Part shown: positions 1 through 4,561 of the stretch, in pieces
How the letters are laid out: each line of letters starts with the position of its first letter
Numbering within the stretch: position 1 is the stretch's first letter
From: a virus
Virus record (IMG/VR): IMGVR_UViG_3300037189_009759
Span: 1-35,929 of that record
Length of the DNA stretch: 35,929 nt
Reading direction: 5' to 3' (one strand)
Notes under the pieces: model-generated
The model's input: only the letters and a program-made list of their open reading frames with translations
Told to the model about the DNA's origin: nothing
Databases searched by the model: none
Translations under genes and position numbers: made by a program

Positions 1-460
1 GTATCGAGGGTGTACGGCTGGGGAGAAATGACCCCCCCTAGGGGTGTTTGGGGTGGGGTGGCATAGGGTTATGCGGGCTTTGGCGGGGGTGTGGCGGAGT
101 TTGTGTGTGGGGTTAGGTGTAATCACCTTAGGCGGGGAGTTCGTGGCGTGTACGGGGCGCACAGCGTGTTTTTGGGTTGTTGGGTTGGGGTGGCGGGGTG
201 GCTGTTGCTGTTTCCAGTGCGGGCCGTGCGGGGCTAGGTGACTGCTAGGCGTGCCGATTGCAGGGCGGCAGGGGTTGGCAGGGGTTGCGCCGTGTCGTGG
301 CGTGTACGGGCGGGCAGGCTTTCCCTAGTGGACTGATAGGGATTGGCAGTTATTCCCTACTAGGTTTGTAGGGATTCATTCCCTAGTATTCCGATAGGGT
401 TTATCTGTTTTGTTTTTTTCCTATTATCCCTATAGGGTTTGTAGGGATTGGCTTAGGCAA
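1..460. repeat. Noncoding G/T-rich, repeat-rich left-end region
   Basis: I see no convincing gene here. The first ~310 bases are strongly G+T-rich on the plus strand, the opposite of the A/C-rich plus strand of the coding part. A 16-base direct repeat, TCGTGGCGTGTACGGG, lies at 141-156 and 295-310, and a partial copy (GTGTACGG) at 10-17. From 320 to 450 short motifs recur in both orientations: TAGGGATT or TAGGGTTT (about five copies) and TTCCCTA or ATCCCTA (about four). If the genome is circular, this block lies between the end of the early genes and the small terminase, where a packaging (cos/pac) site is often found. That role is inference. Confidence 0.5.
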
Positions 461-488
461 AAAGAAACCCCCGCTTGTTAGGCGGGGG
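456..488 (-). terminator. Intrinsic terminator at the end of the leftward early operon
   Basis: A 7-bp perfect stem, CCCCCGC (468-474) and GCGGGGG (482-488), with a 7-base loop is followed on the minus strand by a T-rich run (TTTCTTTTT). It lies just downstream of the last leftward gene, which ends at 503. Confidence 0.8.
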
Positions 489-502
489 CTTGCTTGGGGT
501 GG

Positions 503-670
503 CTACTTGTAACTAGGCGCGCCCATATAACTTGCCACTTGAATCACTGACGCTTGCAGTTCGTTGGCGATTGCTTCCTTTTCGGCGGGGTCTGTTGCGG
601 CTAGTAGTTGGCGGATTAGTTCGCGTGCGTAGGTTGCTTCCTTGCGAGCGGCGGTGATGTAGGTTGTCAT
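503..670 (-). CDS. Small hypothetical protein (55 aa)
   Basis: Not recognised. It is a short, soluble, mostly helical and alanine-rich protein (MTTYITAARKEATYARELI...) with no cysteine pairs, signal peptide or membrane segment. The ATG at 670 is chosen over an upstream in-frame start at 718 because AAAGGA lies at the right distance and because the upstream codons run through a conserved UTR hairpin (691-706). It is the last gene of the leftward early block and is followed by a terminator. Its unit has its own promoter-like TTGACT (737-742). Confidence 0.6.
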   Translation of the reverse strand: MTTYITAARKEATYARELIRQLLAATDPAEKEAIANELQASVIQVASYMGAPSYK

Positions 671-690
671 TTTGTTTGTCCTTTCGTTTG

Positions 691-706
691 TCGGCTTCCC
701 TGCCGA
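691..706 (-). promoter_or_regulatory. 5-prime UTR stem-loop, GGGAA-loop family copy 1
   Basis: On the minus strand TCGGC-AGGGAA-GCCGA forms a 5-bp hairpin just upstream of the AAAGGA ribosome binding site of the gene starting at 670. It is one of six related hairpins in front of early genes. Confidence 0.6.
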
Positions 707-724
707 TAAATCAAGCAAAGCATA

Positions 725-755
725 CCCCCGCTAGAAAGTCAAATCCTAGCGGGGG
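725..755 (-). terminator. Perfect 10-bp hairpin, possible terminator between early units
   Basis: CCCCCGCTAG (725-734) and CTAGCGGGGG (746-755) form a perfect stem with an 11-base loop. On the minus strand it follows the gene ending at 770, with only a modest T-rich stretch after it. The loop contains the TTGACT of the next promoter, so termination and re-initiation may share this sequence. Confidence 0.5.
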
Positions 756-763
756 CAACTTAC

Positions 764-777
764 TTAGGTTTACCTAA
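764..777. promoter_or_regulatory. Palindrome TTAGGTTTACCTAA, operator candidate 1
   Basis: TTAGGT and ACCTAA arms separated by TT. It overlaps the stop codon of the gene at 770 and lies 21 bp upstream of a TTGACT (737-742). The arms match half-sites of actinobacterial DtxR/IdeR iron boxes, but their spacing is shorter than in the 19-bp consensus. Confidence 0.45.
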
Positions 778-1456
778 CTACACGCTTGAAAGTCTTGGTT
801 GAAGCGACATACTGCCATTGATACGACAGCAGTTCCGCCAACTCCAGCACCTTGGCGAAATCCTGCCCCGTTCCCGCTGCCAAACGCTCCAGACGGTGGC
901 GCGCGTAAAGGTTGAATTCGTGTCCGCGGTTGCGGTTGCTTTTGTTCTCAGACTCGCCCAGGCGGTACGCGGCGGCTAGTTCCTGCGCGGCGGCTTCAAG
1001 CGTGTCCTTATCAGGGTTATAGGCGACGGCCTTGCGGGCGCGTTCCGCTTCCCTATAGGTGGCGTTCTGCCAAGCCGCAAAATCAAGGTCTGCCCCGTTA
1101 TCAAACAAATTCTTTTTTTCGAACAACAGTTCGACACGGGTGGCGGCGGCGGCGGCGGCTTCCTGCTCCCTAGCAAACGCTTTTTCAAAACTCTCGCGCT
1201 TATCCGCGGCAATGTAACGGTTATCCCAATCGTTAGAATTCCAAGACAAAACAGGCTTTACATCATCAATGGCGCGGGCGTTAGTCCACCAAGCGGCGGC
1301 GGCTTCGCTCTTGCCAACGCTGAAATACTCTGTTACTGGCAAATCGGCGGGGCGGTGAACGGTTAGTCCGTGTTCGTAAAACTTGTTTGCGGCTTCGTAA
1401 ATCTCCGTTGTGTCGTTGTAGTGAAAATTGGTTTCACACTTTGGGCAAATCAACAT
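770..1456 (-). CDS. Hypothetical protein with N-terminal CxxC (228 aa)
   Basis: Function not recognised. It begins MLICPKCETNFHY, so Cys4 and Cys7 form a CPxC half of a zinc knuckle, but no second cysteine pair follows. The remainder is rich in Ala, Glu and Arg and is predicted by eye to be largely helical (an AAAAAA run near residue 125). The ATG at 1456 is supported by GAAAGGA about 9 bases upstream. An in-frame start at 1510 would run through the UTR hairpin. This is the largest gene of the early left block and has its own promoter module (TTGACA at 1522-1527). A single-knuckle nucleic-acid-binding role is possible but unproven. Confidence 0.6.
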   Translation of the reverse strand: MLICPKCETNFHYNDTTEIYEAANKFYEHGLTVHRPADLPVTEYFSVGKSEAAAAWWTNARAIDDVKPVLSWNSNDWDNRYIAADKRESFEKAFAREQEAAAAAATRVELLFEKKNLFDNGADLDFAAWQNATYREAERARKAVAYNPDKDTLEAAAQELAAAYRLGESENKSNRNRGHEFNLYARHRLERLAAGTGQDFAKVLELAELLSYQWQYVASTKTFKRVVR

Positions 1457-1473
1457 TTTGTTTTTCCTTTCGT

Positions 1474-1491
1474 AGCCCGTTCCCGCGGGCT
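1474..1491 (-). promoter_or_regulatory. 5-prime UTR stem-loop, GGGAA-loop family copy 2
   Basis: Minus strand AGCCCG-CGGGAA-CGGGCT, a 6-bp stem with a CGGGAA loop, just upstream of the GAAAGGA ribosome binding site of the gene starting at 1456. Confidence 0.65.
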
Positions 1492-1498
1492 TGATAAC

Positions 1499-1546
1499 AG
1501 TTTTCCACACTTGCGGCAGTTTGTCAAATCGATTTAGATAACGGCT
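1499..1546 (-). promoter_or_regulatory. Early promoter module, TTGACA class
   Basis: On the minus strand the stop codon of the upstream gene is followed by CCGTTATCTAAATCGAT, then TTGACA (1522-1527). A 17-bp spacer leads to a weak -10 (AAAACT). The same arrangement recurs before the genes starting at 2850 and 3333. Confidence 0.6.
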
Positions 1547-1757
1547 AGAGAATGTCTAACCCGTGTTCGACAATCAGGGCGTTAATCGTTTTCACCATTT
1601 CGCGCAAAATTTCGTCTGGCGCATCAAGTTTAATCAATGCTACCCCGATACGAATTTGCGCTTGGTGCAGCACCTTGCGAGCGTATTCCTGAGATTGATT
1701 TTGCGCTTCAATCTCTACGGCCTTTAATGCTTCTTCAAGTGGCGTTAGGCGTTTCAT
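1545..1757 (-). CDS. Small hypothetical helical protein (70 aa)
   Basis: Not recognised. It is a 70-residue soluble protein (MKRLTPLEEALKAVEIEAQN...) made almost entirely of predicted helix with alternating charged and hydrophobic residues. There are no cysteines and no membrane segment. The ATG at 1757 has AAAGGG 7-8 bases upstream. The longer in-frame reading from 1832 is rejected because it crosses the promoter and UTR hairpin (1777-1794). Its promoter TTGACA (1827-1832) is preceded by an iron-box-like palindrome at 1849-1871. Confidence 0.6.
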   Translation of the reverse strand: MKRLTPLEEALKAVEIEAQNQSQEYARKVLHQAQIRIGVALIKLDAPDEILREMVKTINALIVEHGLDIL

Positions 1758-1776
1758 TTTGTAACCCTTTCTTTTG

Positions 1777-1794
1777 CCCGCTTTCCCTAGCGGG
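1777..1794 (-). promoter_or_regulatory. 5-prime UTR stem-loop, GGGAA-loop family copy 3
   Basis: Minus strand CCCGCT-AGGGAA-AGCGGG, 6-bp stem with AGGGAA loop, upstream of the AAAGGG ribosome binding site of the gene starting at 1757. Confidence 0.65.
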
Positions 1795-1803
1795 GTTAAT
1801 AAC

Positions 1804-1832
1804 AGACTGCCAGACATTCGCCAACTTGTCAA
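1804..1832 (-). promoter_or_regulatory. Early promoter with perfect TTGACA
   Basis: TTGACA at 1827-1832, 17-bp spacer, weak -10 CAGTCT at 1804-1809 (minus strand). An imperfect palindrome sits 17 bp upstream of the -35. Confidence 0.55.
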
Positions 1833-1848
1833 ATCAAAACAGCAACAA

Positions 1849-1871
1849 GTTAGTAAGGCTAACCTAACTAA
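1849..1871. promoter_or_regulatory. DtxR/IdeR-like iron box, operator candidate 2
   Basis: The 19 bases at 1849-1867, GTTAGTAAGGCTAACCTAA, match the published IdeR consensus TTAGGTTAGGCTAACCTAA at 15 of 19 positions, including an unbroken run of 12. The 22 bases at 1850-1871 form an imperfect palindrome with 18 of 22 positions symmetrical. It lies upstream of the TTGACA promoter for the gene starting at 1757. Confidence 0.5.
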
Positions 1872-1880
1872 ATAAACTAT

Positions 1881-2105
1881 TTATTTACTTGACAAATCGC
1901 CGCTTTGCGGGTAATTGCACTTGTACTCGTTACCCGTGGCAAGATACTGCGCCGAATCCTTACCCAAGTCTAGGCAATACGGCGGCGGGGCTTCCCAAGC
2001 CCGCGCCAAACCCTCAACAGCCGCGCCCGCCAACCAAACAGCAAACCAACCAACCAGCAACAAACCAACGGCTAGAACGATACGGCGCAAAGTGTAATTA
2101 GGCAT
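1881..2105 (-). CDS. Small single-pass membrane protein (74 aa)
   Basis: Function unknown. After a short basic start (MPNYTLRR) comes one strong hydrophobic helix (about residues 9-33). An exposed C-terminal part follows with two cysteines (PYCLDL and YKCNYP) that could form a disulfide outside the cytoplasm. The ATG at 2105 lies inside the stop region of the upstream gene (GAAAATGCCTAA), so translation is probably coupled. The longer in-frame reading from 2183 would overlap the neighbour heavily and is rejected. A late inner-membrane role such as superinfection exclusion is only a guess. Confidence 0.55.
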   Translation of the reverse strand: MPNYTLRRIVLAVGLLLVGWFAVWLAGAAVEGLARAWEAPPPYCLDLGKDSAQYLATGNEYKCNYPQSGDLSSK

Positions 2106-2364
2106 TTTCCGCCCCAATCTCATAAACCAAACCGCCGATTGAAACCGTGTTGCCGTCAAAAGTCCAGCCGCTTGCCTTGCCAAATTCTAGCCAAGACTTG
2201 CCCGAATTGTTGGCGGTGGCGAAAGCAACCGCGTTAGTCTGCAATTTGGCTACTGTTCGCCATTCGGCTAAAGCGGGGTTAGGCGTTTGCCCGTGAAAAC
2301 TAATCATTCTTACCCGCGCGTTAGGCGTAGCCAAGTAACGCTTGAAATCTGCCAAAGTGTTCAT
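2098..2364 (-). CDS. Hypothetical protein (88 aa)
   Basis: Not recognised. It is a compact soluble protein that reads like a small mixed alpha/beta domain (MNTLADFKRYLATPNARVRM... ending GGLVYEIGAENA), without cysteines or a membrane segment. Its ATG shares one base with the stop of the upstream gene (TGATG), and its last codons contain the start of the next gene, so it sits in a tightly coupled three-gene string (2850 to 1881). Confidence 0.6.
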   Translation of the reverse strand: MNTLADFKRYLATPNARVRMISFHGQTPNPALAEWRTVAKLQTNAVAFATANNSGKSWLEFGKASGWTFDGNTVSIGGLVYEIGAENA

Positions 2365-2561
2365 CAGTTATCTTCCTCAATGTCGATATTTACTAGCGCG
2401 TACTCGTTTAGGTTGCACTCGCGGATGTATGTTCGCAAATCTTCCGCCGTCATTTCCTCAACAACCTCGCGGAAATCGCGGGCGGCTAGTTCCTCGCCGT
2501 AGGCGTAAACAAGGTTTGCTAAATCGTATTCCAGAACAATAGTCACTGTTGCTTTAGGCAT
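2364..2561 (-). CDS. Small acidic hypothetical protein (65 aa)
   Basis: Not recognised. A beta strand at the N-terminus (MPKATVTIVLEYDL) is followed by an acidic helical stretch and an acidic tail (DIEEDN). The start at 2561 is preferred over the in-frame start at 2663 because it falls in the same GAAAATGCCTAA coupling junction as the next gene pair, whereas 2663 would lie deep inside the upstream gene. Confidence 0.55.
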   Translation of the reverse strand: MPKATVTIVLEYDLANLVYAYGEELAARDFREVVEEMTAEDLRTYIRECNLNEYALVNIDIEEDN

Positions 2562-2850
2562 TTTCAGCCCCCCAACGCTTAACTTCCGCTTTCGTGAAAT
2601 AGGCAATAGGCGCACGATACAAAACTGCGCCCGCGTTTCTGGCAACAGTGTCCAAACCAACATTACCCGCGGCAGTCAATCCAAGCGCGGTAAGTTCGAC
2701 AACCGCCGCATATTCGTCTGCGCGTTCATAACCGTATTGAAACGGTAGGCGGGCAACCTCAACACCGTCAACATACACGCGGGCGGCGAAATACGAATTG
2801 CCGTTCACCTTGTCAAACCAGCGTTTTGTACTAATAAAAATGGAGTTCAT
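2554..2850 (-). CDS. Hypothetical protein (98 aa)
   Basis: Not recognised. The first half looks like beta strands (NGNSYFAARVYVDGVEVARLPF), and the second half is helical, ending in WGAENA. It is first in a unit with its own TTGACA (2914-2919), UTR hairpin (2866-2883) and an AGAAAGG ribosome binding site 7-8 bases from the ATG. The C-terminal GAENA is shared with the downstream gene at 2098 because both encode the same coupling sequence. Confidence 0.6.
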   Translation of the reverse strand: MNSIFISTKRWFDKVNGNSYFAARVYVDGVEVARLPFQYGYERADEYAAVVELTALGLTAAGNVGLDTVARNAGAVLYRAPIAYFTKAEVKRWGAENA

Positions 2851-2865
2851 TTTTTTACCTTTCTA

Positions 2866-2883
2866 AGTCCATTCCCGTGGACT
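2866..2883 (-). promoter_or_regulatory. 5-prime UTR stem-loop, GGGAA-loop family copy 4
   Basis: Minus strand AGTCCA-CGGGAA-TGGACT. The stem sequence differs completely from the other copies yet pairs perfectly, and the loop CGGGAA is kept. Confidence 0.7.
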
Positions 2884-2890
2884 TGTTTTC

Positions 2891-2950
2891 AGTCTGCCCT
2901 ATGCGGGGCAGTTTGTCAAATCGATTTAGATAACAGTTTGATAACGGCTA
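2891..2950 (-). promoter_or_regulatory. Early promoter module, TTGACA class
   Basis: TTGACA at 2914-2919 with a 17-bp spacer to CAGACT (2891-2896), minus strand. Upstream, GTTATC occurs twice directly after the stop codon of the preceding gene, matching the modules near 1522 and 3395. The spacer itself contains a CTGCCC/GGGCAG inverted repeat. Confidence 0.6.
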
Positions 2951-3040
2951 ACCAAGGTGTTTAAACAAGTAGCGGATAAGCAACGCGGCGACAACATACG
3001 GCCAGAAAATCAGTGCCGCAACGATTAGAACGAATTTCAT
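2948..3040 (-). CDS. Membrane microprotein (30 aa)
   Basis: Reads MKFVLIVAALIFWPYVVAAL then LIRYLFKHLG and stops: a single hydrophobic helix followed by a basic tail. The ATG overlaps the TAA of the upstream gene (TAATG), so it is probably translated by re-initiation. The overlap, the coherent membrane topology and the conserved TAG-CCGTTATC promoter module immediately after its stop codon all support it as a real gene despite its size. Function unknown. Confidence 0.55.
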   Translation of the reverse strand: MKFVLIVAALIFWPYVVAALLIRYLFKHLG

Positions 3041-3333
3041 TAGTAGCGTTCCTGACTTGGCGGGGTGGCGGCAATCGCGGCGGCGTAATCGCCAAGGGTG
3101 TTATAAACCTCTGCGAACTCTGGCACAGCGTTACCGCGGCGCGCGCTAGAAACAGCGTAAAGGAGTGAAACGCCTACGCGGTACGCCAATTCGAGTTCTT
3201 GCTCAGTGTAAGGCGAGGTTGCCCCAATCGTGGCGTACTCAAACATCGTTCGGGCGTAGTGCGCGTTAATGCTCTCTAGGTATTCGCCTAGTTGTTCCAC
3301 CGTGTCGTAAAGGTGATTTTTAGTATTTGACAT
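3040..3333 (-). CDS. Hypothetical protein (97 aa)
   Basis: Not recognised. It is a soluble, mostly helical protein (MSNTKNHLYDTVEQLGEYLE...) with no cysteines. The start at 3333 has GAAAGGA about 6 bases upstream, and the unit carries the UTR hairpin (3347-3364) and TTGACA promoter (3395-3400). It is followed without a gap by the membrane microprotein. Confidence 0.6.
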   Translation of the reverse strand: MSNTKNHLYDTVEQLGEYLESINAHYARTMFEYATIGATSPYTEQELELAYRVGVSLLYAVSSARRGNAVPEFAEVYNTLGDYAAAIAATPPSQERY

Positions 3334-3346
3334 TTTTTCCTTTCGT

Positions 3347-3364
3347 AGCCCGTTCCCGCGGGCT
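3347..3364 (-). promoter_or_regulatory. 5-prime UTR stem-loop, GGGAA-loop family copy 5
   Basis: Minus strand AGCCCG-CGGGAA-CGGGCT, identical to copy 2, immediately upstream of the ribosome binding site of the gene starting at 3333. Confidence 0.65.
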
Positions 3365-3371
3365 TGTTGCT

Positions 3372-3430
3372 ATCTTGCCAGAGTGTATTTAGTTTGTCAA
3401 ATCGTTTTAGATAACAATTAGATAACGGCT
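3372..3430 (-). promoter_or_regulatory. Early promoter module, TTGACA class
   Basis: TTGACA at 3395-3400, 17-bp spacer, -10 CAAGAT at 3372-3377 (minus strand), preceded by two GTTATCTAA copies and the upstream stop codon followed by CCGTTATC. Confidence 0.6.
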
Positions 3431-3647
3431 AATCGCCGCTACCGCCCAAGATATCGCCCGCGATTTGATTGTGATTAGGCAACATTCGCCAAAGGCCGTT
3501 AACACGCTGCCAACCCCTACCAGCCGCAATTTTTTCGTCATTCTGAAATTCGCGGGTTAGATACTGTTGATAACCGCTTGCGGGGTTTGTCCACGCTTCC
3601 GCCATAGCGTTGTGAAACGCGTCTTGGCTTTCGAATCCGTTGTACAT
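3429..3647 (-). CDS. Small hypothetical protein (72 aa)
   Basis: Not recognised. It is a polar, aromatic-rich soluble protein (MYNGFESQDAFHNAMAEAWT... ending ILGGSGD). AAAGGA 9 bases upstream selects the ATG at 3647 over in-frame starts that would cross the hairpin at 3666-3680. It is the first gene of the early left block, downstream of the noncoding iteron region, and has an operator-like palindrome 21 bp upstream of its TTGACT. Confidence 0.6.
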   Translation of the reverse strand: MYNGFESQDAFHNAMAEAWTNPASGYQQYLTREFQNDEKIAAGRGWQRVNGLWRMLPNHNQIAGDILGGSGD

Positions 3648-3665
3648 TCGGTTTGTCCTTTCGCT

Positions 3666-3680
3666 CCGCTTCCCTAGCGG
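3666..3680 (-). promoter_or_regulatory. 5-prime UTR stem-loop, GGGAA-loop family copy 6
   Basis: Minus strand CCGCT-AGGGA-AGCGG (or CCGC/GCGG with a TAGGGAA loop), upstream of the AAAGGA site of the gene starting at 3647. It is the shortest member of the family. Confidence 0.55.
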
Positions 3681-3690
3681 GTAATAACAG

Positions 3691-3719
3691 CATAGGCACA
3701 ACCCCCGCCAGAAAGTCAA
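3691..3719 (-). promoter_or_regulatory. Early promoter, TTGACT class
   Basis: TTGACT at 3714-3719 with 17 bp to a poor -10 (CCTATG), minus strand. The palindrome at 3741-3754 is 21 bp upstream, the same geometry as at 737-777. Confidence 0.4.
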
Positions 3720-3740
3720 GTTTTCCCGCCAACTACTTTG

Positions 3741-3754
3741 TTAGGTTTACCTAA
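3741..3754. promoter_or_regulatory. Palindrome TTAGGTTTACCTAA, operator candidate 3
   Basis: Exact repeat of the 14-bp palindrome at 764-777, again placed 21 bp upstream of a TTGACT. Its half-sites resemble those of iron-dependent DtxR/IdeR boxes. Confidence 0.45.
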
Positions 3755-3782
3755 ATAAGTTCTTTGCTAATTCGCTTGACAA

Positions 3783-3981
3783 AGCGGCGCGGGTATGCTA
3801 TTCGCGCGGGCGCGTGTGCGCGGGCGGGCAGGCGAGCGGGCAGGCGCGTGGGCGCGCGCGCGTATATAAGGTATCAATCTGACCGAAATTTGGCTGACCG
3901 AAATTTGACCGAAATTCCCAACCGAAATTCCTGACCGAAATCTGACCGAAATCTGACCGAAATTTGGCTGACCGAAATTTG
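3783..3981. repeat. Noncoding array: alternating GC tract plus eight ACCGAAAT iterons
   Basis: From 3804 to 3866 the sequence is very GC-rich with long purine-pyrimidine alternation (GCGCGCGCGCGTATATAAGG at the end). It is followed by eight direct copies of ACCGAAAT starting at 3882, 3897, 3908, 3921, 3934, 3945, 3956 and 3971. Most are preceded by TG, and start-to-start spacing is 11, 13 or 15 bp. The region contains no gene. It separates the tRNA and modification genes from the early left block. Iterons next to unusual GC/AT DNA suggest a replication or regulatory site; which of the two cannot be told from sequence alone. Confidence 0.65.
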
Positions 3982-4055
3982 TGCCTTATGTTGGACTCGA
4001 ACCAACACTCTACAGATTTTGAGGCTGCTCCCTCTACCAATTGGGGTAATAAGGC
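3982..4055 (-). tRNA. tRNA with CAA anticodon (Leu-type loop), short variable region
   Basis: The minus strand folds as a cloverleaf. The acceptor stem is GCCTTAT/ATAAGGC with discriminator A. The D-loop is AATTGGTAG. The anticodon loop is CTCAAAA, giving anticodon CAA. The T-arm is GTTGG-TTCGAGT-CCAAC. CCA is not encoded. Oddities: the D-stem has a C-A mismatch, the anticodon stem has a C-U mismatch and a G-U pair, and the variable region is 5 bases, whereas bacterial tRNA-Leu normally has a long variable arm. It lies at the end of the unit containing HNH and the FmdB-like gene. Identity as Leu is therefore tentative. Confidence 0.75.
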
Positions 4056-4067
4056 TTACCTAAAACT

Positions 4068-4394
4068 TTACAACGATTTGTTACCTCTGCGCTGGTTGCA
4101 ACTACGGTGCGCCGCCAACAACTCACTACTAGGGTCAGCCGGGTCAAGATGGTCGGCTTCCCACGGGTCATTAGGCAACGCCCCACGCCCACACAAATGA
4201 CACTCAACAGCAGTATCCCGAACCAATTTCGCCCGTTTACGATAATCACCCGAATACTGGCCAGTCAACTTCTTCACCAAAGCACGGCGCAACTCCGCCT
4301 GCTGCTCAAACTGGCGTTTATGAGTCGAACAACGAGTGCCATCATTCTTAGTCAACTCACCGCACTCAACACACGGAATAGCGAAACGCCTCAT
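4068..4394 (-). CDS. HNH endonuclease-like protein (108 aa)
   Basis: An N-terminal zinc knuckle (CVECG... C..H) is followed by an HNH core: CHLCGRG, then EADHLDP and HRSCNQRRGNK near the C-terminus, the usual beta-beta-alpha-metal nuclease pattern. It probably nicks or cuts DNA. In HK97-like phages some HNH proteins assist terminase at cos sites, but this copy is far from the terminase genes in a linear reading (about 4.4 kb across the ends if circular). The ATG at 4394 has AGGACAG 5-8 bases upstream and overlaps the stop of the FmdB-like gene (ATGA). Confidence 0.8.
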   Translation of the reverse strand: MRRFAIPCVECGELTKNDGTRCSTHKRQFEQQAELRRALVKKLTGQYSGDYRKRAKLVRDTAVECHLCGRGALPNDPWEADHLDPADPSSELLAAHRSCNQRRGNKSL

Positions 4395-4561
4395 TTATCT
4401 GTCCTATAAAAACCAGAACCTTTAAAAGTGACTGGAGGGGCGAAGTAAATGCGTTTCATCAAATTTTGGCAACATTCAGGAGTTATCAAATTTTCGTTTA
4501 TAGGTTGCACAACAAATTGTGTTTTAGCACAACTCTCGCACCTAAACTCATACTTAGGCAT
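4391..4561 (-). CDS. FmdB-like zinc-ribbon protein (56 aa)
   Basis: MPKYEFRCESCAKTQF at the N-terminus and a TPECC pair about 20 residues later give the treble zinc-ribbon pattern of the FmdB family (small putative regulators of unknown biochemical role). The ATG at 4561 lies within the stop region of the upstream gene (CACGATGCCTAA), so the two are coupled. An in-frame start at 4633 would add a hydrophobic leader read from inside the neighbour and is rejected. The function in the phage is unknown; metal or nucleic-acid binding is a family-level expectation. Confidence 0.7.
   Translation of the reverse strand: MPKYEFRCESCAKTQFVVQPINENLITPECCQNLMKRIYFAPPVTFKGSGFYRTDK

Noticed and set aside
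44-241. Plus-strand 65-codon frame in the G/T-rich left end
   Set aside because: Low-complexity Gly/Trp/Cys/Val product, no ribosome site, and skew-driven absence of stops; not a credible gene.
3882-3978. CRISPR array interpretation of the eight ACCGAAAT repeats
   Set aside because: Units are 8-13 bp with 3-7 bp gaps; far too short for repeat-spacer structure, and there are no cas genes.
3798-4040. 80-codon minus-strand frame across the iteron array and tRNA
   Set aside because: It only translates the repeats (FGQ/RN-type periodicity) and runs through the tRNA.
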